Assembly: GCA_015039315.1 (NCBI GenBank)
Contig: WIDE01000011.1
Location: forward strand, 62,001 to 126,000
Source of the DNA: Clavulina sp. PMI_390
Lineage: Eukaryota; Basidiomycota; Agaricomycetes; Cantharellales; Hydnaceae
Reading direction: 5' to 3'
Length of the DNA: 64,000 nucleotides
Shown here: positions 12,457 through 25,031 of the stretch, in pieces
How positions within the stretch are numbered: position 1 is the first letter of the stretch
Layout: each line of letters opens with the position of its first letter
The notes under the pieces: generated by a model
Databases searched by the model: none
The model's input: the letters and a program-made list of their open reading frames with translations, nothing else
What the model was told of the DNA's origin: nothing
Translations under genes and position numbers: made by a program

Positions 12457-15400
12457 TCAACTTCCCAGCCAAAGTAGGCGCTTGAGCGCATACTCAACCT
12501 TGCCAAATACAGGTGTCGCACGTCGTGCTTCTTCCAGGCTGGAGCATCCGATTCCAAGATTATCACAAAGCAGATGGTGAGATGGGTGCCAGGGTCGCGT
12601 AAATGAAAATCCACAAAAAGAGACACGACGATGAAACAAATTCCAGGCGGCCCCGCAACGCAACACGGAATCATGAACACAAAGGGTCTTTTTCGGAAAT
12701 AAATGATAAAGCCTCACCTAATAATATCCTTCTCAACCACAAGTTGAGATCGTTTCAGCCCCACCTGCTCACAAGCTTCCACAAGTTGTGCGCAAATCTC
12801 ATCTACCACCTCGCGACAGGACATGTCCACCTGCAACCCCCTGCCAATTGCAATTCTCTCATTCAAGTCCACGCTCGATCGGGATCGCTGATCATTATTC
12901 TCATGATGACGATGATGGTCAAACGGCGGACGCTCCGAGTGACGCGGTTGTGTGAAACCGCTGCTCCCATCTCGGTCTTTGATGGTATGGTCGACAGGGA
13001 GCGCCTTGAACGCAACGTAGACAACGTCATCTTCTCCCACCCCCTTCGGTACCGTAGAAGTCAAAAAGGCCGAAAGGGATCGCTTTTTTGTCGATGAAGA
13101 GGGCTGCGGGCGTGGTGGCTTGGTTTTGACAGAATAGGCAGGATCAGCTTGGTTTCCGTCGTTGGAAATGGAAATCGAAGCCTCAGAAGCTTGCCGTCCA
13201 GGAGCAGCAGTCCCTGCCCCAGAAATGAGTTGGTTAGTGGACGTCGGAGCAGCCGGCGATGTTGATACGAGAGTAGATGAAAGAGGAGACGATATCGTGC
13301 TCTGGGCCGAAGTTCCTGACAATTCATCCTGATTACGTGCAGGACGAATTGTCATTGCGCTACCAGTGCTGAAGAATGGAGGCTTCTTGAGATTGACCCG
13401 GCGAAGCGGATCGCCCTCTCCTTCCAAACCAGAAAGAGCAGCAGAAATGCCAGATTCGAATCTATCTCCCCCTACTTCATCGCTCCCACGGGAGGCGGGC
13501 GGCGCGGTCGCTAAATTGTGGATGCTGTAGCTGGTCACCCGCGTGACGACCTTATCTAGAGATCGATATCCGACCATGAAGCCATAATTTTGGGAAACAT
13601 CCCGCCCGGCGTCTTGCAATGGCGAGAGGATGTATGCTCCTAGTAGCCGAGATGGAGTATAGGTGAGCGTTGACCAAGTTCAGCGCCCACAAACGCGAGG
13701 GAACGAAAAATACCTTTCTGGATGGAAACGATATTAATGTTAGGCACTCTGGTCACCACCCGGACTTTTTCCAGAACATAGTCATAGCTCTGCGAAAGAA
13801 GAAGTGGTTGAGAAATGAGTATGAGGGAGGTTATTCATTCAAGTAAATGACGGAATTCACTCACAACTATATAGAGAGCCTCGGAAGTCTAACAGCGGAA
13901 TGAATGTGAAGCCACTCTATGGAGTCGGAGAGGACAGGAAAGGGAAAGAGCTCACCAGCAAAACGACCTTCTCTTCAAATACGTCCGCTACACGAACGTT
14001 GACCTTTGTTGGCGAGAATAGCGTCCATCCCGCGCGAACCTCTTCGTCTTCAAGGACCACAAGTTTGGAGCAGGTCTCAATGGCAATTGCCCGAATTTTT
14101 GAAAGCCGGAACAGCTCTCGGGGGTCTGTGGCACTCATATTCAACATGAATTCTGAAAACACAGAGATACTCCGATGGCCCAGTGCAAAATCAATGACAG
14201 CTTGGGAGAAGTAGTCCGTGAAGGTCGCAGTGTACATTCTGTCCCACCCAAGGCAAAGCCGAGATGCCGCATGGTTCAAGAAGCAGAGTTGAACGTGTGA
14301 GGGAGCAAGCGAGCGTGAGTCGTGTGCCGCAATGTTACTTGGGAGCGTCGCGATCAATGACAAATATCGCCGGCCCAGACACTCACCGAGCGAGCGAATT
14401 CATTCCATCGTTCAACATGCCAGTTATATCTCGCCTTCCTGTGCGCGTGTAATCGCCCTGGAAGCATAAACAATCAGGGGCTTGTGAACGACCGGCAGTG
14501 GAGCCGCGGGCAGTGCTGTCGATGTCCACTCACTTTGAGAGCGGAGGTTCCGGCACTAAGGGACGCAAGATCAGCATCCACGGTTACGAAACCAAAAGTA
14601 TGTACATACTATACTCGGCTGATCGCATCACCGTTATTCGCCCACACTACACAAAACTGTGCTTCAAGTCAACACATCTTTTACCAAACTAGTTACTTAC
14701 CGTCGTTGAAAACAATCTCCAAGGCTTTGCGCTCTCGAGGAGTCACCTCCAAGGCACACGCCGAAAGTTGTTGCAATAAAATGTGTCGCGCAAACGCCGA
14801 CTACAAGGAATCCATCAGAATGTGCAAATGAGATCAAGAATAACCACTCACCTCCACAACGTTGGTTCTGTCAAGGCAGTCGATGCAGTTGACTCGAAAG
14901 ACACCATTCTGCTGCGAGAGAACCTTAGAGCCCGAAGCCCAGAAGAATCTAACGACGAGAGCTTGGATGAACGGCTCATAATCAGATAGAAGCTCTTGCT
15001 CACCCCTGACGCTCGAAGTCGCGAGCAAGAGAATCGATTAATTTGGAGATGTTCTCATACCTACAATCGAAGAATGGCGAGAGACCAATTGAGTCGTTGG
15101 GGATCGAATGAATGCTAATAACTCACCTCATTCCCTTGCACTCATGGTGAAAATCGAAGCTACACTCATTGGAAAGGCATGAGGTGGGGGTGCGGCTGCT
15201 CGGCTGGAGTCAGATGATACGCACCCTTCGTACCTACTCCAGCTAGTCAGTATTCTGCTTGGAAGAAAATATCTCCGCTGAGCTCACTTGATGTCCGGAC
15301 GATTGAGCTCTACCACTTGGTCGTGATAAGCATTAGTGACCGCAGCTTCCTTTCCAGTGACTTCGGAGAGATTCACAATTGTCTGCCATGGCACCCATAC

Positions 15401-17640
15401 CCATGAGTTCCGGTACCAAGCCTCAGAGGCAATATGTTTGTACTCACGTGCGGACCGTAAACCCGAATGCTTCGATCGAAGTGATTTTTCATAGCCAGTT
15501 GGCTTTCACTTGGTGTGCGATCTAGCTTGGGCACAGGCTTGAGGTTCATACCTGGCTGGCTCCAGAAAATAGGGACTAATACCCGTCATAAATTCAGCAC
15601 GACGCGCCACCAATCTATGTCGGCAATTAGGCACTCACTAGAGCCTCTGATTTGAACATGGCTGAATACGTTGGGAACGCCATGGAGCTACAAGCAGAGG
15701 GATATGAAAAATGGCGCGGCGGAGTTGTCCAAACGGCGGAGACTCACCTGCACGCAAGTGATCGTCTCCGTCTCCACGAAATTCGCTACGTGGGCGTCTT
15801 CATCAATACCCCGCCGTTGGTATCGCAAGCCTGCTCGCTGGCGTGAACGACGCGAGATGATCGTGTATTCCACCTCAACATCCTCAGACACCGTATCCTG
15901 TGATTCGTCGCCACCAACAACAGGATCCACGAGACCTGGGATTGTAAGTGGGAATGAAGCTGTCTGAACATACCCCTGTACTACAGGGAGGACAAAATCG
16001 TGAAACTAGCGAATGAATAGTCAGAACAATGTTTGAAAGGGATAGCTATCGTGTTGAAACTAACTCCAGCATTGATGAACCCTTGCACCATATGCTCGTT
16101 CCACCAGAAGCGCCGATCGACTCTCCTCCACAGCGGGAGATGTAGCTCAGGCTCTGCTGATGCATCCCAAGGTATTGCTTTTGAAGAATTGCCCAGCTGT
16201 TCATCCTCTAATCCAAAACGAGGACTTTCGGTGAGGTCCTTGAGCAGGGTCGTGGCTTGCCGGAGATCACGGATTCGGTCAGCTTTTCGTTGAATAGGTG
16301 TAGTGATATCTGTACGAGAGGTTCCGTGGAGGATGAACATTAGGTTAATCGGAATTATTGCAATTGTTGAAGCTTGCTCACCACAGTCGTACGCAAAATA
16401 CATCTGATGACAGTATAGCGACACTGCCTCTCGTAGAATCTTCTGCTCTAGCTCTGACCGTTTGATACCTTGGGATTGTTGCTTTATAGGTGGAGTATCC
16501 GATATGACAGACTCGGAAGTATCAGTCGGTAGAATTGCGCTAGCAGGGATCGGCATTTTCATGGGCTCTGATATTGGCGGCAAAGGGGGGTTTGGGGACT
16601 CGCTCTCTAAAGAAGCAGGAGGGATAGGGACTTCGGGCAGTGCAGTGGCTGGCTGGCTTCTCCTGTTCCAGAATACAAGACGCCGGGCAAAGCGCTTTAC
16701 GCCACTGCTCTCCACAGAAGTTGACGGGATTGAGGCTGCCGGATCGGAGGAAGGTAAGGTCTCTGGCGTAGCCTCTATGGTGTTTAAATCTTCAGAAACC
16801 TCTGCAGAGGATGGTGCGGGCTGGGCCAATGCTGCGACAGGGTCCAGCAAGATGGGTTCCTCAGTTTGAGGGAGCAAGGATATGATCCCATCATCGGAAA
16901 CCGCATCGCTAAGGTCAGCACTAGTATCTGACTGGTCCCCTGTGTGCTGGGAAGGTGTTTTGTGAATAGATGGTTTGAAGGAGCTTTTGGCTTGAACCGT
17001 CTTGAGAGCGAGCCGTGCAGTTGTGATAGACTCTAGAGGAATTGGGATAACAGTCTTTATGGCATATATGGTCCGGCCAAAATCTGTAAGAAGCATAAGA
17101 GCATGAATATTCAATGATGAAGACAATACGCACATTCAGTGACAGGAACTCTTGATGATATCACAAGGAGGTAAGAGCCTGGAGTGAAGAGGGTCATGCA
17201 CTGGACACATCATTCTATTAAATATAGGACAATAACGTACGTTGGAATAGATTAACTATCCCCAGAACCCCAGCAATCGTGCAAGCACTGCTTCGATCTA
17301 CTTCAGACTCCACCAGGGACACGCTGGGCAGTTCAGCGAGGGTTGGAGGGTTACCGTATCCAATATGAACATAGACAACTGGGTGAGTTTTGGAAGCGGA
17401 AGAAATAAGCACCCCGGTCTTTGCAGCAATGATCTCAATGTCCTTGATGACGTTTGGGTGAGGGGTAGGCGGCAAAGTGAACGCGAGGGGCAATCCGAGA
17501 GATCCCGCCACCGACGAACTAAGCCCTAAGGAACTCGCCCCTGCCAATGGAGGGGGTATTCCGGTCATAGCAAACGGTGGACAAGCTGCAGACCAGAAGT
17601 CGAAAACGGCGATGGGTTTGTTTGGACCGTGATCCACCAC
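12457..17640 (-). CDS. SAC-domain phosphoinositide phosphatase with hSac2 domain
   Basis: Hydrolyses phosphate from phosphoinositides on endomembranes, by family. The N-terminal Sac homology region spans 17640 to about 16000 and is interrupted by a long disordered Ser/Pro insert (about 16960-16480). The core follows: [29 protein letters not shown], then [16 protein letters not shown] split between short exons near 15650 and 15570. The catalytic CX5R-T motif CIDCLDRTN is coded at 14864-14890. An hSac2-type region follows ([16 protein letters not shown]... to [12 protein letters not shown]). Many exons are tiny. The apparent stop at 12714 lies in an intron: ATTAG joins across a GTGAGG donor to a CTCCAG acceptor near 12540 and gives [20 protein letters not shown], ending in LKRLLWLGS at 12457. 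This resembles INPP5F/Sac2 and fission-yeast SAC-hSac2 proteins. The start at 17640 is 53 bases from the PNO1 start; a later Met at 17568 is possible. Confidence 0.86.
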
Positions 17641-17693
17641 CTCGACGTCAACTGCTCAGCTAATCAAATTTTCCTCTTCCTCCAGCCTCAAGG

Positions 17694-18826
17694 ATGGTAG
17701 CCATCACTTCTCAAAATCCCTCAGATATTCCTGCAAAAAAGACCCGGAGAGGCGGGTCTGCTGCTAAGCGTGCAAGGGCCAAGGCTGCCGTAGCTTCAGC
17801 AGCCTCTAGAGAAGCAGAGATCGAGATTTTGGACGAAAACGAGGATGGGGACGATGCAGATGACCAGGTCATGATTGACGTCGGCCTTCCCTCCAATGCC
17901 GATGAGGATGGTGAAGGGCCGTCCATTGCTATCACGCAAATCATCGACGAAGATGATGAAGGTGACATACCAATGGACGAGGAGCCACTCGACGAGTCTT
18001 CCGTACCCACATTTGCCCCCTTGTCTGCTTCCGCTCAAACCACTTCCTCAAAAAGCGAATCCCGCCGTATACCGATCCCCCCTCATCGCTTTGGCCCTCT
18101 CAAAAACGATTGGGTCAACATTTATTCTCCTCTAACTGAGATCCTTGGTCTTCAAGTACGAATGAATGTCCAACGGAAAGCGGTAGAGATTAGAGTACGT
18201 TTACAAGTACCTTAATATGCCCGTAGACTTTCCTAATTGCAGTTTATTTAGACGTCTAAACATACCAAAGACATTGGTGCTCTCCAGAAGGGCGCAGACT
18301 TTGTAAAAGCCTACGCTCTTGGCTTTGACGTTCAGGTAGGCCATCCCAATATAAAACTAGGGGATTGAGGCTCACATGTCATCCTTTAGGACTCTATTGC
18401 CCTACTTCGAATGGATGATCTCTACCTAGACTCTTTCGAGATCAAGGACGTCAAAACTCTTCACGGTGACCACTTATCACGAGCCATCGGTGAGGAAGTT
18501 GATGCTATCGTTTTTCCCAATACTCACGACCATTCCTGCTGCAGGCCGTATTGCTGGACAAGATGGAAAGAGTAAATTTACCATCGAAAATGCTTCCCGA
18601 ACACGGATCGTCCTTGCCGACACGTAAGTACCTAGTCTCCTTCCATTACTTCACCCCTCACTCATGCTCCGCATTCATTGAATAGAAAAATACACATTCT
18701 GGGATCATTCCAGAACATAAAAATTGCCCGGGACGCCATCGTCTCCCTCATCATGGGCAGTCCTCCTGGAAAGGTGTATGCGAACCTCCGAACCATCGGA
18801 GCACGCATGCGCCAGCGGGCCTTGTA
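17694..18826 (+). CDS. PNO1: RNA-binding protein PNO1 (Dim2), small-subunit biogenesis
   Basis: KH-domain protein of the 90S and pre-40S particles. It is needed for 18S rRNA maturation and recruits the Dim1 methylase and the Nob1 nuclease in model species. The N terminus is acidic and low-complexity after a basic patch ([18 protein letters not shown]). The conserved core begins at [20 protein letters not shown] and runs through [53 protein letters not shown] and [20 protein letters not shown] to the end, [13 protein letters not shown]. Exon joins at about 18194/18251, 18334/18391, 18490/18543 and 18623/18687 keep the frame. The sequence matches PNO1 throughout the core. It is divergent from the SAC phosphatase gene across a very short shared promoter. 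Confidence 0.95.
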
Positions 18827-19253
18827 GCCTCTTATAGTTCCATGGTACTTCCTTCATCATTTCCATACCTTCTCTTGTGATTCTTCGTCTTCGGTCGCTC
18901 GCTGTGATTTAGAACTGTATTACCTAGTTCCTGCTGCTCAATCAAGTCATTCCATCCGTCTTGGATTGCACCACCAGCCTATACTATCGCCCTTCTTGCT
19001 CCTACGTAGCAATGCACCTTTGAGGCTTCGCTATGTGACTGGCCCTATAAGGTTGTTGCTTGTAGAACGGATATATGGCTCGAGACAATAGTTAATATTC
19101 CGAGGTACAAAAGCGATAGTGCTAGTCAAATCGAGAATGATGAGGCAAAGGCGATAGAAGATTAACAAATATACGGCGTTCTCGAAAGAGCGTGAGTAGA
19201 TCTGCCAGCTAGTCAACCAAAAGGAAAAGCTAGCGGGGATCTCTATGATTAGG
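18827..19253. other. Convergent intergenic region
   Basis: About 430 bases between the stop codons of PNO1 and the glyoxal oxidase gene. No coding signal, repeat or RNA gene was recognised. Confidence 0.6.
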
Positions 19254-21891
19254 TTACTCGGAACCCTTTTCGGTGGTGTCCTGGGTTTTGGCATCTGATT
19301 TTGTATTCGCCAGTACGCTAGGGGAGAGAAACGAGGCGAAGCGGTGAACTGGCTTGCTCATAGCACATGGAGCCGCTGTTCAAACCGGTACTCACTTGCG
19401 AATTGCTGCATCGTCCACAGGAGGCCCTGCTCCGTCGCCCACCATGACTTTCCTCCCAACACTCGGCACGCCGTCTACCACTACATAGAGCCATCCTGGG
19501 CCAGGCGGATACACACCTCCGCTTGGAGGACCTGAGACGATCAGTGAAGCACGGTCGGGTGAAAGAGAGCAAGTGAGGAAGACAAGGCGAGAGTTCATGT
19601 GGACCCCATGCGTGACAAAGCCGAGATCCATGAGCGAAACTGATAGTCGTCAGGTTTTAGACGAACAAGGAGATCTAGGTCAGTGACGGTGTATATGGGC
19701 ACTCTGAGGATCAAGTGACTCACCCGAGATATTCTTAGCATCAATCGGGATTCCAACGACAGGCAACATGAACTGCTTTCCAAACGAGATACGCGACGGC
19801 AAATCCTTCTTCGTAAACCCAGGTCTCTGCACAGCCGGGGTGGTGCCCATGCTAGTTCCAATAGCCGAAGACATGTAAGGTGGGAAGAGCCATTCCACTC
19901 GATACTCCGTCGCATACTCAACATCCGATCGGTCCAGATTCGGGTTCGAGCCAGCAATCATGATACTCCCGTCAGGCGTCAAGCTCGCCACCGAATGATA
20001 CAGCCTAGCAGTTTCCGAGCGCGGCATACCTTCTGAAGAAAACCGCTTCCCTAGAGGCGCGTTAGAGTTGTACAGAACAGGCTGTAGCACTGGATCCTTG
20101 GCATTGCTCTGGCCGACTTGACCCTTGACGTTCCCATAACCTGCAATGCCGCTACGCCCGCCATTGATAATCACCACGGATCCAGTAGGAAGTAGCACCG
20201 CATCAGGCATGATACGGGGATCAGGCATCTCCTCGACGCTCCATCCAGCCTGTATGCCCGATTCTGACAGTACAAGTCGGCTACATTGGCTCGACGCCTG
20301 CTCATCAGACGAAATATCGTATCCTGCACGAGTGTCGTCAATCGTGGATCCCCCACAGAGCAGGATCTCGGCGGTATAATTGTTCGACGGAGAAAGAGGC
20401 AGGAGCAAGCCTGTGCCTGTCATAGGGTAAGTAACACGCACACCATTAGGGATTTGAGGTAGACGCTGCTCCGAGTTGTGCACCCAGTCGTAGATCATGG
20501 CATCACGGTTTGCAGCGATGAAGATCCGTCCGTCGGGAAGCGTGAATGCGATAGGAAACAAGTTGGAGTTGAGAGTATCGGAGAGGAAAGGAAGTTCGAT
20601 GGGGAATCCATTTCTGCCATGAAGGTTTTTAGGTGGGTAGAATTCGATGGTAGGATTATTCTACATGTATCGGGAGGAAATTGTCAGAGGTGCCTTAGCG
20701 CCAGGAAATGCAAGGATACAAAGCTCACGGTAGTCTTGTTATTCATCCAACCTCCTTTGGTGGACCCTCCTATAATCATCACAGAACCATCATCCAGGCG
20801 GGTGGCCGAGTTATACCATCTAGGGCTAGCCATTCGAATCTGGTTAGGAGCCTCAAGGATATCACAGCTTCCATCGTCGCAAGGGTTGAACATCCGAATG
20901 GCTTGCAATCCATTCACATCACCAAAGTCTGCCGAGGCCGTCTTGGATTCCACCACGGGGTTGCCACCGATGCTCAGTAGTGTTCCATTAGATAACCACG
21001 TGCCACCTGCACAGAAAGAGTTGCTTTTAACGTTCAGTGAGCGGAGAGTGTTCGCCTGAAGATCATAGAGAGCGCCCCAAGCGGGATGGCCATTGATGTC
21101 GAGCAGGTTGTGTTCGACCTTATCCAGGATGATGGCATGCTTGTCCGAGACGATGGCTAGTTGCATAGCTGCGACCCCCGTTTCTCCTTTCTGCACGAGC
21201 TTCCAGACCGGCCCACCCGCTGAGGGATCCTTGGCAGCAATCACATCCTGCTGCTCGTCTCGCTTGGCCGTCTGAGGAACAGGACGAACAAATCGGGAAA
21301 TGACAAACGCGTCAATATATATATCGTTGCCAGTGGACCGGGGATTATGCTTCCCCGAGACCGTGATGAGGACAGTGTGGGGTTCATGAGATAGATTGGT
21401 GAACCGGGCAAGACGTTGTTGGTTCAATCGTTTAGGAGCATATGCGTCGACAACTGCAGATAAGTTCCCATCGATATATACAGTCGCAATGCCGCAACTA
21501 GGACAGAGATATCCAAACCATTCGATTCCAGTGCCAGTGCAGGTGAACTGGGCAGTCGAGGCAGCGAGTCCAGTGACATGTTGAGTCCCATTGATGGAAG
21601 TATGTGAGGACATCAAATCGAAGGAAGCCGAGTATCGGATATCAGGAGATGTATCGTCGATTGAATAGCTCCCTATCAAGAGGGTCGGAAATGGAAGAGA
21701 CAGTGATGTAGGAGTGACTGACCTGGGGGGACATAATATGGAACAAAGATGGCTGGGTCCGAGGGGTCAGGGACTGCGCCGGGCAGAAGCTGACCATTCC
21801 AGGCAGGGCTCAGCCCATGCACTTGTTGCCAAAAGAAGGTAGCCGAGAGGAAAGAGAGGAGTACGCGCCTGGCGATCATTTCGGAATGCAT
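19254..21891 (-). CDS. Secreted glyoxal oxidase (copper radical oxidase, AA5) with N-terminal sandwich module
   Basis: Extracellular enzyme of about 770 residues that by family oxidises small aldehydes or alcohols and releases H2O2, for example to feed peroxidases. A signal peptide (RRVLLSFLSATFFWQQVHG) is followed by a module of about 150 residues (IDDTSPDIRYSASFDL... VYIDGNLSAVVDAYAPKRLN... GNDIYIDAFVISRF) that looks like a galactose-binding-type beta sandwich. The AA5_1 domain starts near WKLVQKGETGVAAMQL. All radical-copper residues are present: the Cys of SNSFCAGG, the Tyr of SPRWYNSA, Tyr-His of ETARLYHSVA, and the C-terminal His of GFVTHGVHMNSR. The stop seen at 19392 is intronic. A GTGAGT donor joins to a final exon giving RNVLANTKSDAKTQDTTEKG and a stop at 19254. 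There is no WSC domain or anchor. It is transcribed divergently from the PIG-B gene. Confidence 0.88.
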
Positions 21892-22667
21892 TGTTAGTAG
21901 ACAAAATCCAACAACGCCAAATAGAAAACAGAGCCACGGACCGAAGTCTGCTGCGATCAGACTCCGGACTGCGAATCGATCTCAGACGTAAGATTCGGAT
22001 CTCACTTCGCCGAAAATGATGCCAAGACCGATCCTAATCTCAGCACACCGTACCGCACCGCACCGAACCGAACCGAAGCAGGAAGCACCTCCATGGCACC
22101 AGCTCCAAGTGATCGACTACCAATATCATCTTGTCCACAACAGGCGATAGCGGTGCCTAGATGAATTGCTTGTGGAAGCCGTCTTATCAAGTTTGAAATG
22201 CGAGTTGAGATGAAGTGCTTTGGTCATGTTGCCTAGACTGCATGCACGTTCGTCTCAATCGTTGGAAATGGGCCGTGCTCTTGGTTGGTAGGGTGCGTCC
22301 CATTTGGCTATACCGCTAGGGATTGTGCAAAGGACGCAGACTGGCACGGGCGGCCTTTGTCACCACCGCGCAAAATGATTCACTTTCGGGGACAGGAATT
22401 TGTATTGGAGTGACGGGTGCCACCGTTTCTTCGTGACACATCACCAAAGTTTGTGGTTGCTCGATGCGCATTGGGATAAGAGACGACGTTGTCAACGCAG
22501 ACAAAGCTGAACAGACGTCGATATATACCGCATTAGTGCTCTCTGACTACTGCCGCCGTCTAAGTGTCGAGGACCACGTTCGAGAAGCACCATAGTCCCT
22601 GTTGACTGCGGGTGCCACCAATAGGCCCAAAGCAGCGACAACTCGTCCCGGTAATACATTATTAGCC
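21892..22667. promoter_or_regulatory. Divergent promoter region, glyoxal oxidase / PIG-B
   Basis: About 780 bases between two divergent start codons. The glyoxal oxidase side holds six tandem ACCGN pentamers at 22047-22076. No other motif stands out. The open frames here look non-coding. Confidence 0.5.
22047..22076. repeat. Six tandem ACCGN pentamers
   Basis: Read directly: one ACCGT, two ACCGC and three ACCGA units in perfect 5-base register, 156 bases upstream of the glyoxal oxidase start. This may be a plain microsatellite or a set of regulator half-sites. Confidence 0.85.
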
Positions 22668-25031
22668 ATGGCTACTCCTGCGGACGGAATTCGCCAGCGG
22701 ACGCGTGCGAACAGGCGGTTGCCCGCAGTTGCATCGCCGCTTTCCAATCCCAAACCCTCCAGTCCTTCTTTAGATTCTGATTCACATTCGCCTTCATCTT
22801 CATCCCCTTCTGCCTCCCCTTCCTCCTCCTCCACTCCCCCACCTCCAGCTATGAAAATCCCAGTCGAAATCTGGCTGCCACTCGTCGTTCGCATCTGCAT
22901 ATCATTATTCACCCGCACGTTCTTCGCTCCAGACGAATACTTCCAAGCACTGGAGCCCGCTCACCGTGCTGTTTTTGGATATGGATATCTTACTTGGGAA
23001 TGGCTGGCTGTTCACCCAATCCGATCCTTTCTCTTCCCTTCACTATACGTTCCACCTTTCTACCTCCTCAAAGTCCTTCACCTCGACGGGACCCGCGCTC
23101 TGGTATGATTGTGACAGGATTTGCAGCTTCATGTCCATCATTCTGAGCCCCATGTCAACTTGTAGATCTGGGCACCAAAAATTCTCGATGCCGTTTTTGC
23201 CAGTATTACGGATTATTCCGTTTACCATCTGGCTGGGACGCTTTTCGGCCAAGCCTATTCGCCCGTCGCCGTACGCACTTTTCCTACCCTGATCAAACGT
23301 GCCTTATTCTCAATAATGCTCGCATACATAGCTCCTACTTTCATTAACTTCATTTTTCAATGTACTGGCATTATCCAGAAGCTTGAGCAACTCGGTTGAG
23401 ACGTCCTTCACCATCCTTGCCCTCGCATATTTCCCCTGGAAGCAAGCTTCGAACCGAACGTACGTACAATGCGGTCTTACGTCCATTCTTTCGAACCCCT
23501 GCAATAGACGCTGATGAATTGCAAATTCGGCTGTGTGTTTGTGCAGGCTTCGTAACTCTTTGGCAATTGCTGCGATCGCCTGCGCCATCAGACCAACGAA
23601 CGCGATCATATGGGTCGCTTTCTTCTTGCTTTACTACGTGGACAGTAGCGAATCCCTACTCAGTCTGGTGGCTGCCGCTATTCCTGTTGCGTGAGTTTTT
23701 CCTTGGCTGCCCGCAGCCCGCCCTTGCTGATAACATCCCATTTTTCATTGTGCCACCGTCATAGTACCCCTGCTCTCCTTGCTCTCATTCTGATCGACTC
23801 TATCTACTTTGGGCGCCCTATCGTCACCGCCTTCAACTTTGTCCACACCAACCTCTCCTCCGTGTCGCTATTTTACGGAGAAAATCAATGGCACTACTAC
23901 TTCACTCAAGGTCTTCCCTTGCTTTGCACCACCGCACTCCCCTTTGTGCTGAGGTCATGGTATAAATCACTTCGCGGCACCTACGGGAACGAGGCCCGGA
24001 GGTTAGGTATCCTCGCGTGCATTCCCCTGTCCATATATTCTTGTGCTGGCCACAAAGAATGGCGCTTCATCCATCCAATCCTCCCCATCCTCCACGTGCT
24101 TGCCGCGAAAGACCTCGTCGATTTGTATGCCAATCGCGGGCTCGCCGAGACCGAGACTGAATCCGAAAAGGTCAAACGCGAGCTGGTCCACGAAGAAAGG
24201 TGGCTCCCAAGATCGACGAATGCGCTGCAGCGGAACATTCCTATTCGGAAAACCCACTTTGTGCTCCTTCTACTGAGTATTCCGGTCTCGGTGTATGTGA
24301 TGCGCTATCATGGTCGGGGGCAAATCGCTGTTATGCATCGTTTGAGGGAGATGAACACGCAGGAGCTCAAGTCTGTTGGGTTTGCGATGCCGTGTCATTC
24401 AACGCCATGGCAGGCTTATCTCCATAGGCCCGAGCTAGAGGGAGGGAGAATGTGGGCGCTCGGCTGTGAACCTCCTCTTCGGTACGTTTCACCCCCGAAT
24501 CTCATTTAGACATCCACTCATGCAAAACTACTTTTGCCTCCTTCCGAACACAGGCACGAAGACCTATCCACATACAAAGACCAAACAAAAATCTTCTATG
24601 ATGACCCCATTCGGTACTTTGCTACCTTCTTCCCTCCAACTGTAAACCCTTCCTTCCCGCCGTCCCCACGACCCATCACACCTCCCGGGCGCGCCTCTCC
24701 CTCCCTCAATTCAGCCTATGCATCGCATGGACTTGGACATGGGAGGGAGGCCTGGGAGCACGAGTGGCCGCAATTCTTCGTCCTATATGATGTGCTACTT
24801 CCTATCCGGGGCGTGCATCATGATGGGGATAGTGAGAGCCAGAGCCGGAGGGAGGGCCAGAGCGTGGAAGAGCTGTTGGTGAGGATGGGATATGGTCAGG
24901 TGTGGCGATCGGGATGGAACGGAATTGAGGGAGATGAGAGGAAAAGAGGAGAAGTGCTAATGTGGAAATGGGGAGTGCACAATGGGAGAAACTCCACGAC
25001 AATCGCTAGCCCGAGCTCGATCCGATCGTAG
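22668..25031 (+). CDS. GPI10: GPI mannosyltransferase 3 (PIG-B/Gpi10)
   Basis: ER membrane enzyme of glycosyltransferase family 22. It adds the third mannose of the GPI anchor from dolichol-phosphate mannose. After a disordered Ser/Pro-rich N terminus the first loop carries the family signature: RICISLFTRTFFAPDEYFQA (with the catalytic-type DE), then LEPAHRAVFGYGYLTWEW. Later landmarks are ACAIRPTNAIIWVAFFLL, RPIVTAFNFVHTNLSSVSLF, YGENQWHYYFTQGLPLL, GHKEWRFIHPILPI and the C-terminal MPCHSTPWQAYLH. Several hydrophobic helices lie between. Introns fall near 23101-23165, 23270-23300, 23460-23548, 23692-23762 and 24482-24552. The C-terminal extension (HEDLSTYKDQTKIFYDDPIR...) belongs to the family. 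An in-frame Met upstream at 22602 exists, but the ATG at 22668 sits in a better context (GCCATGG). Confidence 0.92.

Noticed and set aside
19392..19631. Glyoxal oxidase ending at 19392
   Set aside because: The stop lies within a GTGAGT donor, and an in-frame final exon follows to 19254.
17568..24509. A biosynthetic or functional gene cluster linking SAC phosphatase, PNO1, glyoxal oxidase and PIG-B
   Set aside because: The functions are unrelated housekeeping or secreted roles, and no shared regulatory motif is seen.
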